Of a stretch of DNA of 64,000 nucleotides, positions 1-8,118 are shown one piece after another. Under the pieces are notes generated by a model. The model searched no databases, had not been told where the DNA came from, and saw only the letters and a program-made list of their open reading frames with translations. Made by a program: the position numbers and the translations under genes. The stretch lies in contig OZ240676.1 in assembly GCA_965198895.1 (NCBI GenBank), positions 4,526,001 through 4,590,000 on the forward strand, in the 5' to 3' direction. Origin of the DNA: LMUY01 sp965198895 (GTDB lineage Bacteria > Pseudomonadota > Alphaproteobacteria > Acetobacterales > Acetobacteraceae). Within the stretch, counting starts at the first letter, position 1. Each line of letters begins with the position of its first letter.

Positions 1-1635
1 ATCGGCATCCACTCGAACACTCCCCGGGACAATGGCGAAGCGGACAGGACCGTTGGCGAGGGGCGGCCCGGCGACAGCGAAGGACACGCCCCCAACATCG
101 ATGCGATCCGGACCGACGGCCTCCCCGGCGGCAATGTTGTCCGCCCCGAGAAGGCGCGCGGCCGCCGTGCTGACTGGGCGGGCGAAGACCGCGTCGACGG
201 GGCCCGCCTGCAGCACGTGGCCGTCCTCCAGCAGCAGCAACTCGTCGGCCAGCAGGAACGCCTCCTCGGGATCGTGGGTGACAAGGATGGTGGTGGTGGC
301 GATTTCGCCTTGCAGGGCCAATAACTCCTCGCGCAGGCGGGTCCGCAGCGGCGCATCCAGGGCAGCGAACGGCTCGTCCAGCAGCAGCAGCGCACCCTTG
401 CATGACAGCGCCCGTGCCAACGCCACGCGCTGCTGCTGCCCCAGCGACAGCTCGGCGGGCAAGCGCTGCTCCAGTCCCGCCAGGCCGAGGCGGCGCGTCC
501 ATCCGCGGGCGAGCGCCGGGTCGGATGTGACGCCGAAGCGGACCTGCCGTTCGACCGAGAGGTTCGGCAGCAGCCCATAATCCTGCGGCACGTAGGCGAT
601 GGCGCGGGCGTACGGCGGCAGTGTGCCCAGGTCCCGCCCGCCGAGCGACACGGCCGCGTGGTCCGCCCGGTCCAGGCCGGCGATCAGGCGCAACGTCGCC
701 GACTTGCCCGAGCCGGACGCGCCGAGGATGCAGAGCCGCCTTGCCTCGGCACGCCAGGCAACATCCAGGACGAACCCTTCCCGCCGCCGGCGGAACGCGA
801 AATCCAGCGTCTTGCCGGTCGCGTGAGAATGCGGTGGTGCGGTCGTGGGCTCGATCGATGGCAGCACCGCCTGCTGGGGCAAGGCTTGGGGTCTGTGCCA
901 TGGCAGCACGCTGGCGGCCATGATGGCGGCTGCGATGACGAGCGTCGGCAGCAGGATCGGCAGCATGGCGGGGAGCCCCTCGCTGCCGAACGCTACGTAG
1001 GTGTAAACCGGTAGCGAATACGGGTGGTAGGCGACCATCACCGTGGCGCCGAACTCCCCGAAGGCGCGCAGCCAGGTCAGCAGCAGGCCGGCCAATACCC
1101 CCCGGGCGGCGAGCGCCAGGCTGACCCGGCCGAACACGGCGGCGGGGCGGTGCCCCAGCGTGGCGGCGACGTCCTCGAGCACCGGGTCCACGTCGGCGAA
1201 GGCGGACCGGGCCGCCACGATCAGGAAGGGCGCGGCGACGAAGGCTTCGGCAAGGACGATGCCAAGGAACGAGTCGGTCAGGGCGCCCCGTGTAAGGCGG
1301 CCCAGCGGGCTGGTGTAGCCCAGCAGGAACAGCAGCAGGATGCCGCTGGCCAGCGGCGGCAGCGCGAGCGGCAGCTGCACGACGAACCCGAGCAGGGCCA
1401 TGGCCCGGCCGGGCACCCGCGCCAGAACGTAGCCCAGCGGGATGCCCAGCACCGCCACCAGCCCGGTCGCAATCGTGGCGCTGGCGACCGAGACTAACCC
1501 GGCCTGTGCGAGGCCCGCCCAGTCCACATTTGCCCAATCCGCCCGGCCGATCTGGCCAAGACCCGCCACGAACGGCGCCACCAGGAACACCGCCAGCAGC
1601 CCGGCGAGCGGGACCAGCGCCCGGGGCGCCCTCAC
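1..1635 (-). CDS. Fused ABC permease-ATPase for molybdate/tungstate-type uptake (partial)
   Basis: One uninterrupted frame runs from a GTG at 1635 to the window edge (545 codons, no stop), so the C-terminus is missing. Residues 1 to about 235 form a hydrophobic permease of the ModB/CysW type, with an EAA-like loop around residues 185-205. The ATPase follows directly: Walker A GASGSGKS (about 305-312), Q-loop, signature LSLGQ (about 396-400), Walker B LLLLDEP with Asp about 420, and H-loop His about 454. The final visible part looks like a TOBE-type region. I read every codon of the ATPase half and most of the permease half and found no stop between the domains. The start lies 19 nt after the binding-protein stop, so the two are probably co-transcribed. 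The substrate is inferred from the binding protein and the upstream ModE-like site; sulfate or another oxyanion is possible. Confidence 0.85.
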   Translation of the reverse strand, partial: MRAPRALVPLAGLLAVFLVAPFVAGLGQIGRADWANVDWAGLAQAGLVSVASATIATGLVAVLGIPLGYVLARVPGRAMALLGFVVQLPLALPPLASGILLLFLLGYTSPLGRLTRGALTDSFLGIVLAEAFVAAPFLIVAARSAFADVDPVLEDVAATLGHRPAAVFGRVSLALAARGVLAGLLLTWLRAFGEFGATVMVAYHPYSLPVYTYVAFGSEGLPAMLPILLPTLVIAAAIMAASVLPWHRPQALPQQAVLPSIEPTTAPPHSHATGKTLDFAFRRRREGFVLDVAWRAEARRLCILGASGSGKSATLRLIAGLDRADHAAVSLGGRDLGTLPPYARAIAYVPQDYGLLPNLSVERQVRFGVTSDPALARGWTRRLGLAGLEQRLPAELSLGQQQRVALARALSCKGALLLLDEPFAALDAPLRTRLREELLALQGEIATTTILVTHDPEEAFLLADELLLLEDGHVLQAGPVDAVFARPVSTAAARLLGADNIAAGEAVGPDRIDVGGVSFAVAGPPLANGPVRFAIVPGSVRVDAD

Positions 1636-1654
1636 GCGATTTCGGCCGCTCAGA

Positions 1655-2506
1655 TCACTTGAGGTGGATGGCAGCCGGGACGTCCGCTGAATTGCCCGTG
1701 ACCGCCGGGGTGAGCGTCGTCAGCCCATGGTCCTTCATCACCGCCTGGCCTTGCGGGCCGAGCAGGAAGTCGACGAACTTCGCAGCCCCGTCCGGTGCCG
1801 CCGCGTCGCGCAGGACCGTGACCGTATAGGAGGCGCTCAACGCGACCTCCGGCGGCAACGGGATGGCGGGGATGTGCAGGTCGGAGGTTTCGGTGGAGTA
1901 GAAGAAACCGACGTCGATCTGCCCCGATTGCAGCCGCCCGACCAGGTTTTCCTCCGGCCGGACCTGGTCCGGATTGTCGGGGGCGCCGAGCACCGCCTGC
2001 GCCAGGCCGGGCTGGTGATAGACCTGTTCGGCCTTGGCCAGCAGCTGCACCGTCAGCGCGCCCTTGGGGTCGAGTTTCGGGTCGGTGCGCCCGATCCGGA
2101 TGCCGGGTTCGCGCAGCACGTCGTACCAGGGCTTGGTCTTCAGGTCCTCGGCGAAGCGGCTCGACGGGCTGTAGCCGATGACCAGCGGGGATTGGGCGAA
2201 GGTCACGTACCAACTCACCCAGTCGCCGTTGGCGGCACCCATCAGGCTGTCGTTGACCGAGGGGGTGGCGCTGATGAACACGTCGGCGCGGCGGAGTTTG
2301 CCCTTGATCTGGTTCGCCAATCCGTTCGAGCCGCCGCCAAAGCCGCGAAAATTGTCCCCGGTTGCCTTGTCGAACGCCGGGCCGATGCCGTGCTCCATCA
2401 GGTTCACCAGCGAGCCGGCATACAGGACGCTCACGTCCTCGGCGGACGCCACCGCCGGCAGGACGAGTAGCGATGCGGCGACGAGAGGGACGGTCAGCCT
2501 GGACAT
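1655..2506 (-). CDS. Periplasmic molybdate/tungstate-type binding protein (ModA/WtpA-like)
   Basis: A 283-residue periplasmic binding protein with a clear Sec signal peptide ending at about ASA-ED. Right after cleavage comes the VLYAGSL motif typical of ModA/WtpA/sulfate-binding relatives, then a glycine-rich FGGGSNG oxyanion loop and RADVFISA. Start ATG at 2506 was chosen because it is immediately followed by the signal peptide and preceded by a purine-rich GAGG stretch. It is the first gene of an operon with the fused permease-ATPase. A ModE-like inverted repeat lies 31 nt upstream. The oxyanion class is well supported; the choice of molybdate or tungstate over another oxyanion is inference. 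Confidence 0.8.
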   Translation of the reverse strand: MSRLTVPLVAASLLVLPAVASAEDVSVLYAGSLVNLMEHGIGPAFDKATGDNFRGFGGGSNGLANQIKGKLRRADVFISATPSVNDSLMGAANGDWVSWYVTFAQSPLVIGYSPSSRFAEDLKTKPWYDVLREPGIRIGRTDPKLDPKGALTVQLLAKAEQVYHQPGLAQAVLGAPDNPDQVRPEENLVGRLQSGQIDVGFFYSTETSDLHIPAIPLPPEVALSASYTVTVLRDAAAPDGAAKFVDFLLGPQGQAVMKDHGLTTLTPAVTGNSADVPAAIHLK

Positions 2507-2536
2507 GGATGGGGCCTCGTTGTTCGATCGGGGAGC

Positions 2537-2564
2537 TGCGCTATGCTTCCGTGTACATAGCGCA
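2537..2564. promoter_or_regulatory. ModE-like inverted repeat (Mo-box candidate)
   Basis: Perfect 9-bp arms TGCGCTATG (2537-2545) and CATAGCGCA (2556-2564) are separated by 10 nt. Spacing and half-sites resemble the ModE operator before E. coli modA as I remember it (CGTTAT...ACATAACG, 24 nt in total). It lies in the divergent region between the binding-protein gene (start 2506, minus) and the cupin gene (start 2673, plus). It could control either or both. No modE gene is visible in the window. Confidence 0.6.
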
Positions 2565-2672
2565 TGGTGCGCCCGGGTTCCACCGGCGGCCCGATTTCGG
2601 TCTTTGCCCCGGCCGCCCGTGCGCGACGCCGCCGGATGGGGTAGCGATCGACGACCTATCAGGAACCCGACC

Positions 2673-3005
2673 ATGAAGCTTCCGACACTGCCCTACACGC
2701 CGGTACACTGGGACACGCTGCCCGCCACCGAGCACAAGGGGGAAACCGGCACGGCACTCTGGCGCACGCTCACCAATGGCGACGTGCGGATGCGGGTGGT
2801 GGAGTTGTCGCCCGGCTACCTGGCCGATCACTGGTGCGATCGCGGCCACGTCGTCTACGTGCTGGAGGGCGAGGTGACGAGCGAACTGCAGGATGGCCGC
2901 AGCTTCGTCATGAAGCCCGGCATGGGCTACACCGTGTCCGATTTCGGCGACAAACCCCACCGCTCGTGGACCATTGCGGGCGCACGGATGTTCATCGTGG
3001 ACTGA
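2673..3005 (+). CDS. Small cupin-fold protein
   Basis: A 110-residue single-domain cupin. The DHWCDRGHVVYVLEGEV region carries the conserved cupin-1 histidines, and cupin-2 is represented by MKPGMGYTV. It resembles the DHCW-motif small cupins of unknown function. ATG 2673 follows an AGGA ribosome-binding site. It is transcribed divergently from the molybdate-type uptake genes with the ModE-like site between them. It stands 60 nt before the CoA-transferase and could be cotranscribed with it. The ligand is unknown. Confidence 0.75.
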   Translation: MKLPTLPYTPVHWDTLPATEHKGETGTALWRTLTNGDVRMRVVELSPGYLADHWCDRGHVVYVLEGEVTSELQDGRSFVMKPGMGYTVSDFGDKPHRSWTIAGARMFIVD

Positions 3006-3065
3006 GATCATGGTGTCGCCCTAGCATCGCCCCAAAATGTGCCGCCTAGCGGCCGGGGGGACGTG

Positions 3066-4208
3066 ATGTTGCCGCTGACGGGCATCAAAGTCGTGGAACT
3101 GGCGCAGAACATCGCCGGGCCGTATGCCGGGGAAATCCTGGGTATGCTCGGCGCCGACGTCGTGAAGGTCGAACGGCCGGAGGGCGGCGACGACGCGCGG
3201 GGCTGGGGACCGCCGTTCGTGGACGGCATGGCGACCACCTTCCACACGGTCAACCGCAACAAGCGCTCCGTCACGCTGGACCTCAAGCACCCGGCCGACG
3301 TCGCATGGTTGAAGGAGTATGTGGCCGGTTGCGACGTGCTGATCCAGAACCTGCGGCCCGGCGTCACCGACCAGCTGGGCCTGGGGCCGGAGGTGATGCG
3401 CGCGCTCAACCCGCGGCTGGTCTACTGCTCGCTGTGGGCGTTCGGCCACAAAGGACCGATGCATCTGAAGCCCGGCTACGAACCGATGATCCAGGCCTTC
3501 GCCGGGATGTTCAGCCTCAACGGGCAGGAGGGCGGGCCACCGACGCGCGTCGGCATGCAGGTGCTGGACCTCGGCACCGGCGTCTGGGCCGCGCTCGGCA
3601 CGGTGGCGGCGCTGTTGGAGCGGGAGAAGACTGGGCAAGGCTGCACTGTGGACACGTCGTTGTACGAAACGGCACTGGGTTGGCTGTCGGTGCACTTCGC
3701 CGCATTCCAGGCGACCGGCGAGCCCCCGACGCGGCACGGCAGCGGTAACCCGCGCGTGGTGGTGTTCCAGTCCTTCGTCACTGCGGACGGGGAGATCGTG
3801 GTCGCCGCCGCCAACGACCGGCTGTTCCGCAAATACGTGACCGAACTCGGGCATCCCGAATGGGGCGAGGATGCCCGGTTCCTGACCAACGCGCTGCGGG
3901 TCGCCAACAAGCCGGCCATCATCCCGCCAATCGCCCGCATCATGCTGGAGGACACTACGGCGGCCTGGATGACGCGGCTCGAGCGGGTGGGCGTGCCTTG
4001 CGCGCCGATCAACGACCTGCACGACGTGGCGCGCGACCCGCATCTCGCCGCCCTCGGCCTGCTGCAGCCCATACCCGGCGTTGCCCTGACTTCGGTTGGG
4101 CTGCCCGTGAGCTTCGACGGTATCCGCCCCGCCGTGCGAACGCGCGCTCCGCTGCTCGGCGAGCACAACGAGTTACTCGGCGTGCGCACCAATGCGGAAC
4201 CAAACTAA
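3066..4208 (+). CDS. CaiB/BaiF family (class III) CoA-transferase
   Basis: A 380-residue class III CoA-transferase of normal length. It moves CoA between acyl-CoA and a free carboxylate through acyl-aspartate chemistry. The N-terminal LTGIKVVELAQ...AGPYAG, VKVERPEGGDDAR and RNKRSVTLDLK motifs are characteristic. Asp168 in MQVLDLGTG aligns with the catalytic aspartate of formyl-CoA transferase. ATG 3066 has a GGGGGGAC ribosome-binding site. It is first of a codirectional series ending at 14766, 88 nt before the Liv binding-protein gene. Context suggests it activates the imported carboxylate. The acyl group is unknown. Confidence 0.85.
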   Translation: MLPLTGIKVVELAQNIAGPYAGEILGMLGADVVKVERPEGGDDARGWGPPFVDGMATTFHTVNRNKRSVTLDLKHPADVAWLKEYVAGCDVLIQNLRPGVTDQLGLGPEVMRALNPRLVYCSLWAFGHKGPMHLKPGYEPMIQAFAGMFSLNGQEGGPPTRVGMQVLDLGTGVWAALGTVAALLEREKTGQGCTVDTSLYETALGWLSVHFAAFQATGEPPTRHGSGNPRVVVFQSFVTADGEIVVAAANDRLFRKYVTELGHPEWGEDARFLTNALRVANKPAIIPPIARIMLEDTTAAWMTRLERVGVPCAPINDLHDVARDPHLAALGLLQPIPGVALTSVGLPVSFDGIRPAVRTRAPLLGEHNELLGVRTNAEPN

Positions 4209-4296
4209 ACGAGATCGCGACTGGCGGCCCGCGCCGTTCCGGGCTTATCGTTCGCACCATAGCGGCGACAAGCCGCAGCGGCGGAGGAAAAGACGG

Positions 4297-5565
4297 ATGA
4301 AGTTCGGTGATTGGCTGCGTGCCGCGGCATGCGCATTCGGTGTGGCGGGCCTTCCCGCGGCCGCCTTCGCTGCCGATGCGCCGGCGGAGATCAAGATCGG
4401 CTCGCTCTATGCCAACTCCGGTACTATGGCGAGCACCTCCGCCCCGATGCACGTGGCGCTGCAGTATTGGGTGGACGGGCTGAACAAGCAGGGCGGCGTC
4501 TTCGTCAAAGGCTTCGGCAAGCGCGTTCCGATCAAGCTGATTTCCTATGACGACCAGAGCTCGCCGTCGCTGGCGGGAACGCTGACCAACCAGCTGATCA
4601 CCCAGGACAAGGTCGATATCCTGGTGCCGGACTCAACCTCCGTGATGACGGCGGCGTCGGTGCCCGTGGCGCGGGACCACAAGGTGCTGCTGTGGGACAC
4701 CACGGGGAGCAGCCCCAATTTCTTCAGCCCGGACAATCAGTATATCGTGCTGCTGGCGCTGGCCGCCACCGACCGCTACCCGAAGACACTGGCCGATTTC
4801 GTGGGCCAGATGTCGTCGCTCGGCATCAAGACCGCGGCGCTGCTGTATGTGACCGCCGACTACACCGCCTACCAGGCGAAAGCGGTGCGCGAGGCGCTGA
4901 AGGCGCATCCCGAAATCAAGCTGGTGTTCGACAACGGCGTGCCCACCAACACCACGGACTACACCGTATTGATCAACACCATGCAGGCCGCCAAGCCGGA
5001 CGCCGTGTTGGAGTTCGGCTATCCGACCAACGAACTCGCCTTCCTCCGCGCGCTGCAGGACAACGACACCAAGTTCAAGTTCCTGTTCACCGGGTACGGC
5101 CTTACTGAACAGAACCTCATCAAGACCAACGGGCTGGCAGACCAGTTGTACAACACGTATGCGCTGGCCGGCCCGGGGTCCTACGAGTTCAAGACGACGT
5201 ACGGCCTCACGCGCAGCCAGTTCGAGGCAGCATTCGAGCAATACCTCAAGGCGAACAACATCAAGGGCGTGGAGTTCGGCTACAACGCCATCGCGGGCTA
5301 CCAGGCCGGGCTGGTGATCGAGCGGGCGCTGGCCGTCGCGGAGAGCCTGGACCAACTGGAACTGCGCCGCGCGGTGTTCACTCTGTCGGGCACGATGGAA
5401 ACGTTGGTCGGACCGTTCGTGCTGGCGCCGGACGGTTCGCAGAGCGGCGAGATCGACCCGCTGGGCCAAATCCTGCCGCCAAAGACCGGGTCGACCGATC
5501 TCGGCCTGAACATCGTGTGGCCGGCGAACCTGGCCACCGCCAAGCCAATATACCCGGCACCGTAG
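4297..5565 (+). CDS. Liv-type ABC transporter substrate-binding protein
   Basis: A 422-residue periplasmic binding protein of the branched-chain amino acid/amide (HAAT, LivK/UrtA-like) family. Signal peptide of about 26 residues (cleavage after AAFA), then IKIGSLYANSG, and a type I periplasmic-binding fold throughout. ATG 4297 is preceded by GGAGGAAAAG. It is followed after 7 nt by the LivH permease, so it belongs to the same operon. The neighbouring acyl-CoA enzymes suggest the ligand is an aromatic, alicyclic or branched carboxylate rather than an amino acid. That is inference. Confidence 0.85.
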   Translation: MKFGDWLRAAACAFGVAGLPAAAFAADAPAEIKIGSLYANSGTMASTSAPMHVALQYWVDGLNKQGGVFVKGFGKRVPIKLISYDDQSSPSLAGTLTNQLITQDKVDILVPDSTSVMTAASVPVARDHKVLLWDTTGSSPNFFSPDNQYIVLLALAATDRYPKTLADFVGQMSSLGIKTAALLYVTADYTAYQAKAVREALKAHPEIKLVFDNGVPTNTTDYTVLINTMQAAKPDAVLEFGYPTNELAFLRALQDNDTKFKFLFTGYGLTEQNLIKTNGLADQLYNTYALAGPGSYEFKTTYGLTRSQFEAAFEQYLKANNIKGVEFGYNAIAGYQAGLVIERALAVAESLDQLELRRAVFTLSGTMETLVGPFVLAPDGSQSGEIDPLGQILPPKTGSTDLGLNIVWPANLATAKPIYPAP

Positions 5566-5572
5566 CCGCGCG

Positions 5573-6448
5573 GTGCTGGGGTACGCGATCCTCGCCGGGC
5601 TGTTGTTCGGCCTGTACTACGCGCTGGTCGGCGTCGGCATGAACCTGGTGTTCGGCGTGATGCGGATCGTCAACCTCGCGCATGGCGACTTCCTGATGCT
5701 GGGCGCCTTTTCCGCCTATTGGCTGATGCGCACGGCGGCGGTCAGCCCGGTGCCGACGGTGATCGCCACGTTCGCCGTGTTCTTCGTCATCGCCTTGCCC
5801 GTGTACTACGCCCTGGTCCCCCGGCTGCAGCGCGCCCGAGATCCGGAGATGCTATCGCTGATCCTGTTCTTCGGCCTGTCGCAGACGATCGAGGCCATCG
5901 TGTCCATGCTGTTCGGCAACAACGAGCGGTCCATCCCGAGCCGGGTGCTGGGGGGCGGCCCGGTGCCGATCCTGGGCCAGACGGTGCCGTTCGCCTGGGT
6001 CTACGCCGCGGCGGTCGCCGTGGTGATGCTCGCCGCCGTGTGGCTATACCTGTATCACACCCGGCTCGGCCGCCAGACCCGCGCGATCATGGCGCAGCGG
6101 GAGGAAGCGGTCGCAATCGGCATCGACGTCCATCGCATCTCCGCCGTGGCGTTCGGCTTCGGCACGGCATTGGCGGCGGTGGCAGGCGTGTTCGCGCCGT
6201 TCATGATGGGCAGCTTCACCCCGGGGCTCGGCGTGCCGATCGACCTGGTGTCGTTCGCCGTCATCGTGATCGGCTCGCTCGGTAACCCGCTGGGGACGCT
6301 GCTGGGCGGCACGATCTATGGCGTGTGCCTGATGTTGATGCGGACCTATTTCAGTTCGTTCACCGACCTGCTGCCCAACCTGGTGTTGATCGGCGTTCTG
6401 CTGGTGCGGCCGACCGGATTGTTGGGCGGCCGGGTGCGCTATGCGTAG
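5573..6448 (+). CDS. Liv-type ABC permease, LivH family
   Basis: A 291-residue integral inner-membrane permease. The motif NLAHGDFLMLGAF near residue 38 is the LivH family hallmark, and GSLGNPLGTLLGG near the C-terminus is the cytoplasmic coupling loop. GTG start at 5573, 7 nt after the binding-protein stop. The 3' end overlaps the LivM start by 8 nt, indicating translational coupling. It pairs with LivM to form the channel. Confidence 0.9.
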   Translation: MLGYAILAGLLFGLYYALVGVGMNLVFGVMRIVNLAHGDFLMLGAFSAYWLMRTAAVSPVPTVIATFAVFFVIALPVYYALVPRLQRARDPEMLSLILFFGLSQTIEAIVSMLFGNNERSIPSRVLGGGPVPILGQTVPFAWVYAAAVAVVMLAAVWLYLYHTRLGRQTRAIMAQREEAVAIGIDVHRISAVAFGFGTALAAVAGVFAPFMMGSFTPGLGVPIDLVSFAVIVIGSLGNPLGTLLGGTIYGVCLMLMRTYFSSFTDLLPNLVLIGVLLVRPTGLLGGRVRYA

Positions 6449-7415
6449 GGTGGGCTGCTCGCAGCCCACCCCGGTGCGGCGGAAGGTGGGCTACAAGCAG
6501 CCCACCCTATGGCGGGACCTGGCCCTCGGTATGCTGCCGGTGCTGTTGTTCGCGGCGCTGCCTTGGCTGTACGACAACCAACTTCTGCTGCTGAACTTCG
6601 TCGTGTTCCTGGTGCTGGCGCAGGGGCTTAACCTCACCTACGGGTTCTCCGGCTACCTGCCGTTCGGCTATGTCGGGTTCTTCGGCGCCGGGGCATACGG
6701 GTTCGCGCTGACCGTTATGCATGGTCTGGCGCCGCCCTTGGTTGCCGTGGCGGCCGGCGGTGGGGCCGCGTTACTGGTTGCATTGCTACTGGCGCCGTTG
6801 CTGCGGTTGCAAGGCGCGTATTTCGGCCTGGCCAGCCTGGCCGCCGCCGAGGCCTTGCGCCACCTGATCGCCAACCCCGATCTGAGCGACCTCACCGGCG
6901 GCCCATACGGCGTGCGGCTCGATGCCGGATACCGGCCGGGGCTGACCTACGGTTTGGCGCTCGGCATCCTGGCGCTCCTGATGGGGTTGGTCGCCACCCT
7001 GCGCCACGCCCGCTTCGGCCTGCGGCTGCGGGCGGCGCGGGACAACCCGGTCTCGGCGTCGATGGCGGGGATCGACGTGGTGCGGGGGCGCCTGACCGTC
7101 TGGCTGCTGAGCGCGGGGATCGCCGGGCTGATCGGGGCGGTGTTCGCGTGGCGCGCCGCGACGTTCTTCCCGGATGCGGTGTTCGACTTCAACTTCAGCA
7201 TCTTCGCCATCGTGTTCACCCTGTTCGGCGGGGCGGGGACGCTGATGGGACCGGTGATCGGCGTGCTGGTGCTGTACGGCACCTACAATGCCATCGGTGT
7301 CTCCGCGCCGCAGTATTTCCAACTCGCCTACGGGCTGCTGATCATGGCGCTCGTGCTGTTCTTCCCCGAGGGACTCGCCGCCATCCCCAAGCGCTGGCGC
7401 CGTGCCCATGCTTGA
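6441..7415 (+). CDS. Liv-type ABC permease, LivM family
   Basis: A 324-residue permease of the LivM family. NLTYGFSGYLPFGYVGFFGAGAY and the coupling loop FGGAGTLMGPVIG are typical. The ATG at 6441 overlaps the LivH stop, but about 20 codons after it consist of two GGTGGGCT palindromes. They encode a charged, non-membrane N-terminal extension before the first membrane helix (about residue 30). The next in-frame ATG (6531) lacks a good ribosome-binding site, so 6441 is kept. The 3' end overlaps the LivG start by a few bases. Confidence 0.88.
   Translation: MRRVGCSQPTPVRRKVGYKQPTLWRDLALGMLPVLLFAALPWLYDNQLLLLNFVVFLVLAQGLNLTYGFSGYLPFGYVGFFGAGAYGFALTVMHGLAPPLVAVAAGGGAALLVALLLAPLLRLQGAYFGLASLAAAEALRHLIANPDLSDLTGGPYGVRLDAGYRPGLTYGLALGILALLMGLVATLRHARFGLRLRAARDNPVSASMAGIDVVRGRLTVWLLSAGIAGLIGAVFAWRAATFFPDAVFDFNFSIFAIVFTLFGGAGTLMGPVIGVLVLYGTYNAIGVSAPQYFQLAYGLLIMALVLFFPEGLAAIPKRWRRAHA
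6449..6506. repeat. Two GGTGGGCT palindromes inside the livM 5' coding region
   Basis: The first hairpin has perfect 10-bp arms (6449-6458 and 6461-6470) with a 2-nt loop. The second has 8-bp arms (6485-6492 and 6499-6506). The same GGTGGGCTnnAGCCCACC core recurs at 9672-9693 and 52559-52607, usually followed by CTAC or CTAT. This marks a dispersed REP-like family. Here it lies in frame at the LivH-LivM junction. Confidence 0.8.
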
Positions 7416-8118
7416 AACGCCCCTGTTGCAGGTGAGCGGCGTGGTGAAGCGGTTCGGCGGCTTCACGGCGCTCGAGGGCATCGACCTGACCGTATCGTCC
7501 GGCGAGATCGTCGGCCTGATCGGGCCCAACGGCTCCGGCAAGACGACCCTGATCAATGTCATCAGCGGTCTCGTGCCGGCCGACAAGGGCGAGATCCTGT
7601 TGGCGGGACGCTCGCTGATGGGCATGGCCGCGCATCGCCGGGCGGCAGCCGGGGTGAACCGCACGTTCCAGGTGCCGAAACCGTTCGCCTCGCTGACGGT
7701 GCGGCAGAACCTGGAGGTCGCCCACGGGGCGGGCGCCGACCTGGATGCGATCCTCGCCAGCGTGGAGTTGGACCAGCAGGCCAATCGCCCGGCCGGCGAC
7801 CTGAACAGCGTCAGCCAGAAGATGTTGGACCTTGCCCGCGCCCTGGTGACGAAGCCGCGCCTGCTGCTGGTGGACGAACTGGCATGCGGCCTGCACCCGG
7901 CGGAGCTCAACCGCGTCGCAACCCGGCTGATGGCGCTGGCCGAAGCCGGCATGGGGCTGGTCGTGGTGGAGCACCTGATGAGCTTCATCGACCGCATCAC
8001 CCACCGCGTCGTGGTGATGAACGCCGGGCGGCAGATCTTCGGCGGCCAGATGCGCGATGCGGCGCGCGACAAGGCCGTGGTCGAGGTCTTCCTCGGTGCG
8101 CCGGAGCCCGTCCAATGA
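7408..8118 (+). CDS. Liv-type ABC ATPase, LivG family
   Basis: A 236-residue nucleotide-binding subunit. Walker A GPNGSGKT (near residue 37), the LivG-type NRTFQVPKPF Q-loop, Walker B LLLVDE followed by LACGLHP, and H-loop VVEH are all present. The ABC signature is degenerate: LNSVSQKMLDLARAL stands where LSxGQ is expected. It is somewhat shorter than a usual LivG (about 250). ATG 7408 is used; GTG 7402 is an alternative. The TGA overlaps the next ATG (ATGA). It probably heterodimerises with the canonical LivF that follows. Confidence 0.85.
   Translation: MLETPLLQVSGVVKRFGGFTALEGIDLTVSSGEIVGLIGPNGSGKTTLINVISGLVPADKGEILLAGRSLMGMAAHRRAAAGVNRTFQVPKPFASLTVRQNLEVAHGAGADLDAILASVELDQQANRPAGDLNSVSQKMLDLARALVTKPRLLLVDELACGLHPAELNRVATRLMALAEAGMGLVVVEHLMSFIDRITHRVVVMNAGRQIFGGQMRDAARDKAVVEVFLGAPEPVQ

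Noticed and set aside
780..960. Frameshift joining two separate permease and ATPase genes
   Set aside because: Codon-by-codon reading shows an open frame with normal composition through the junction and no leftover stop or start signals, so a real fusion is preferred.
3021..4166. Long minus-strand ORF opposite the CoA-transferase
   Set aside because: His/Arg/Gln-rich translation typical of an antisense shadow in GC-rich DNA; the plus strand encodes a clear CoA-transferase.
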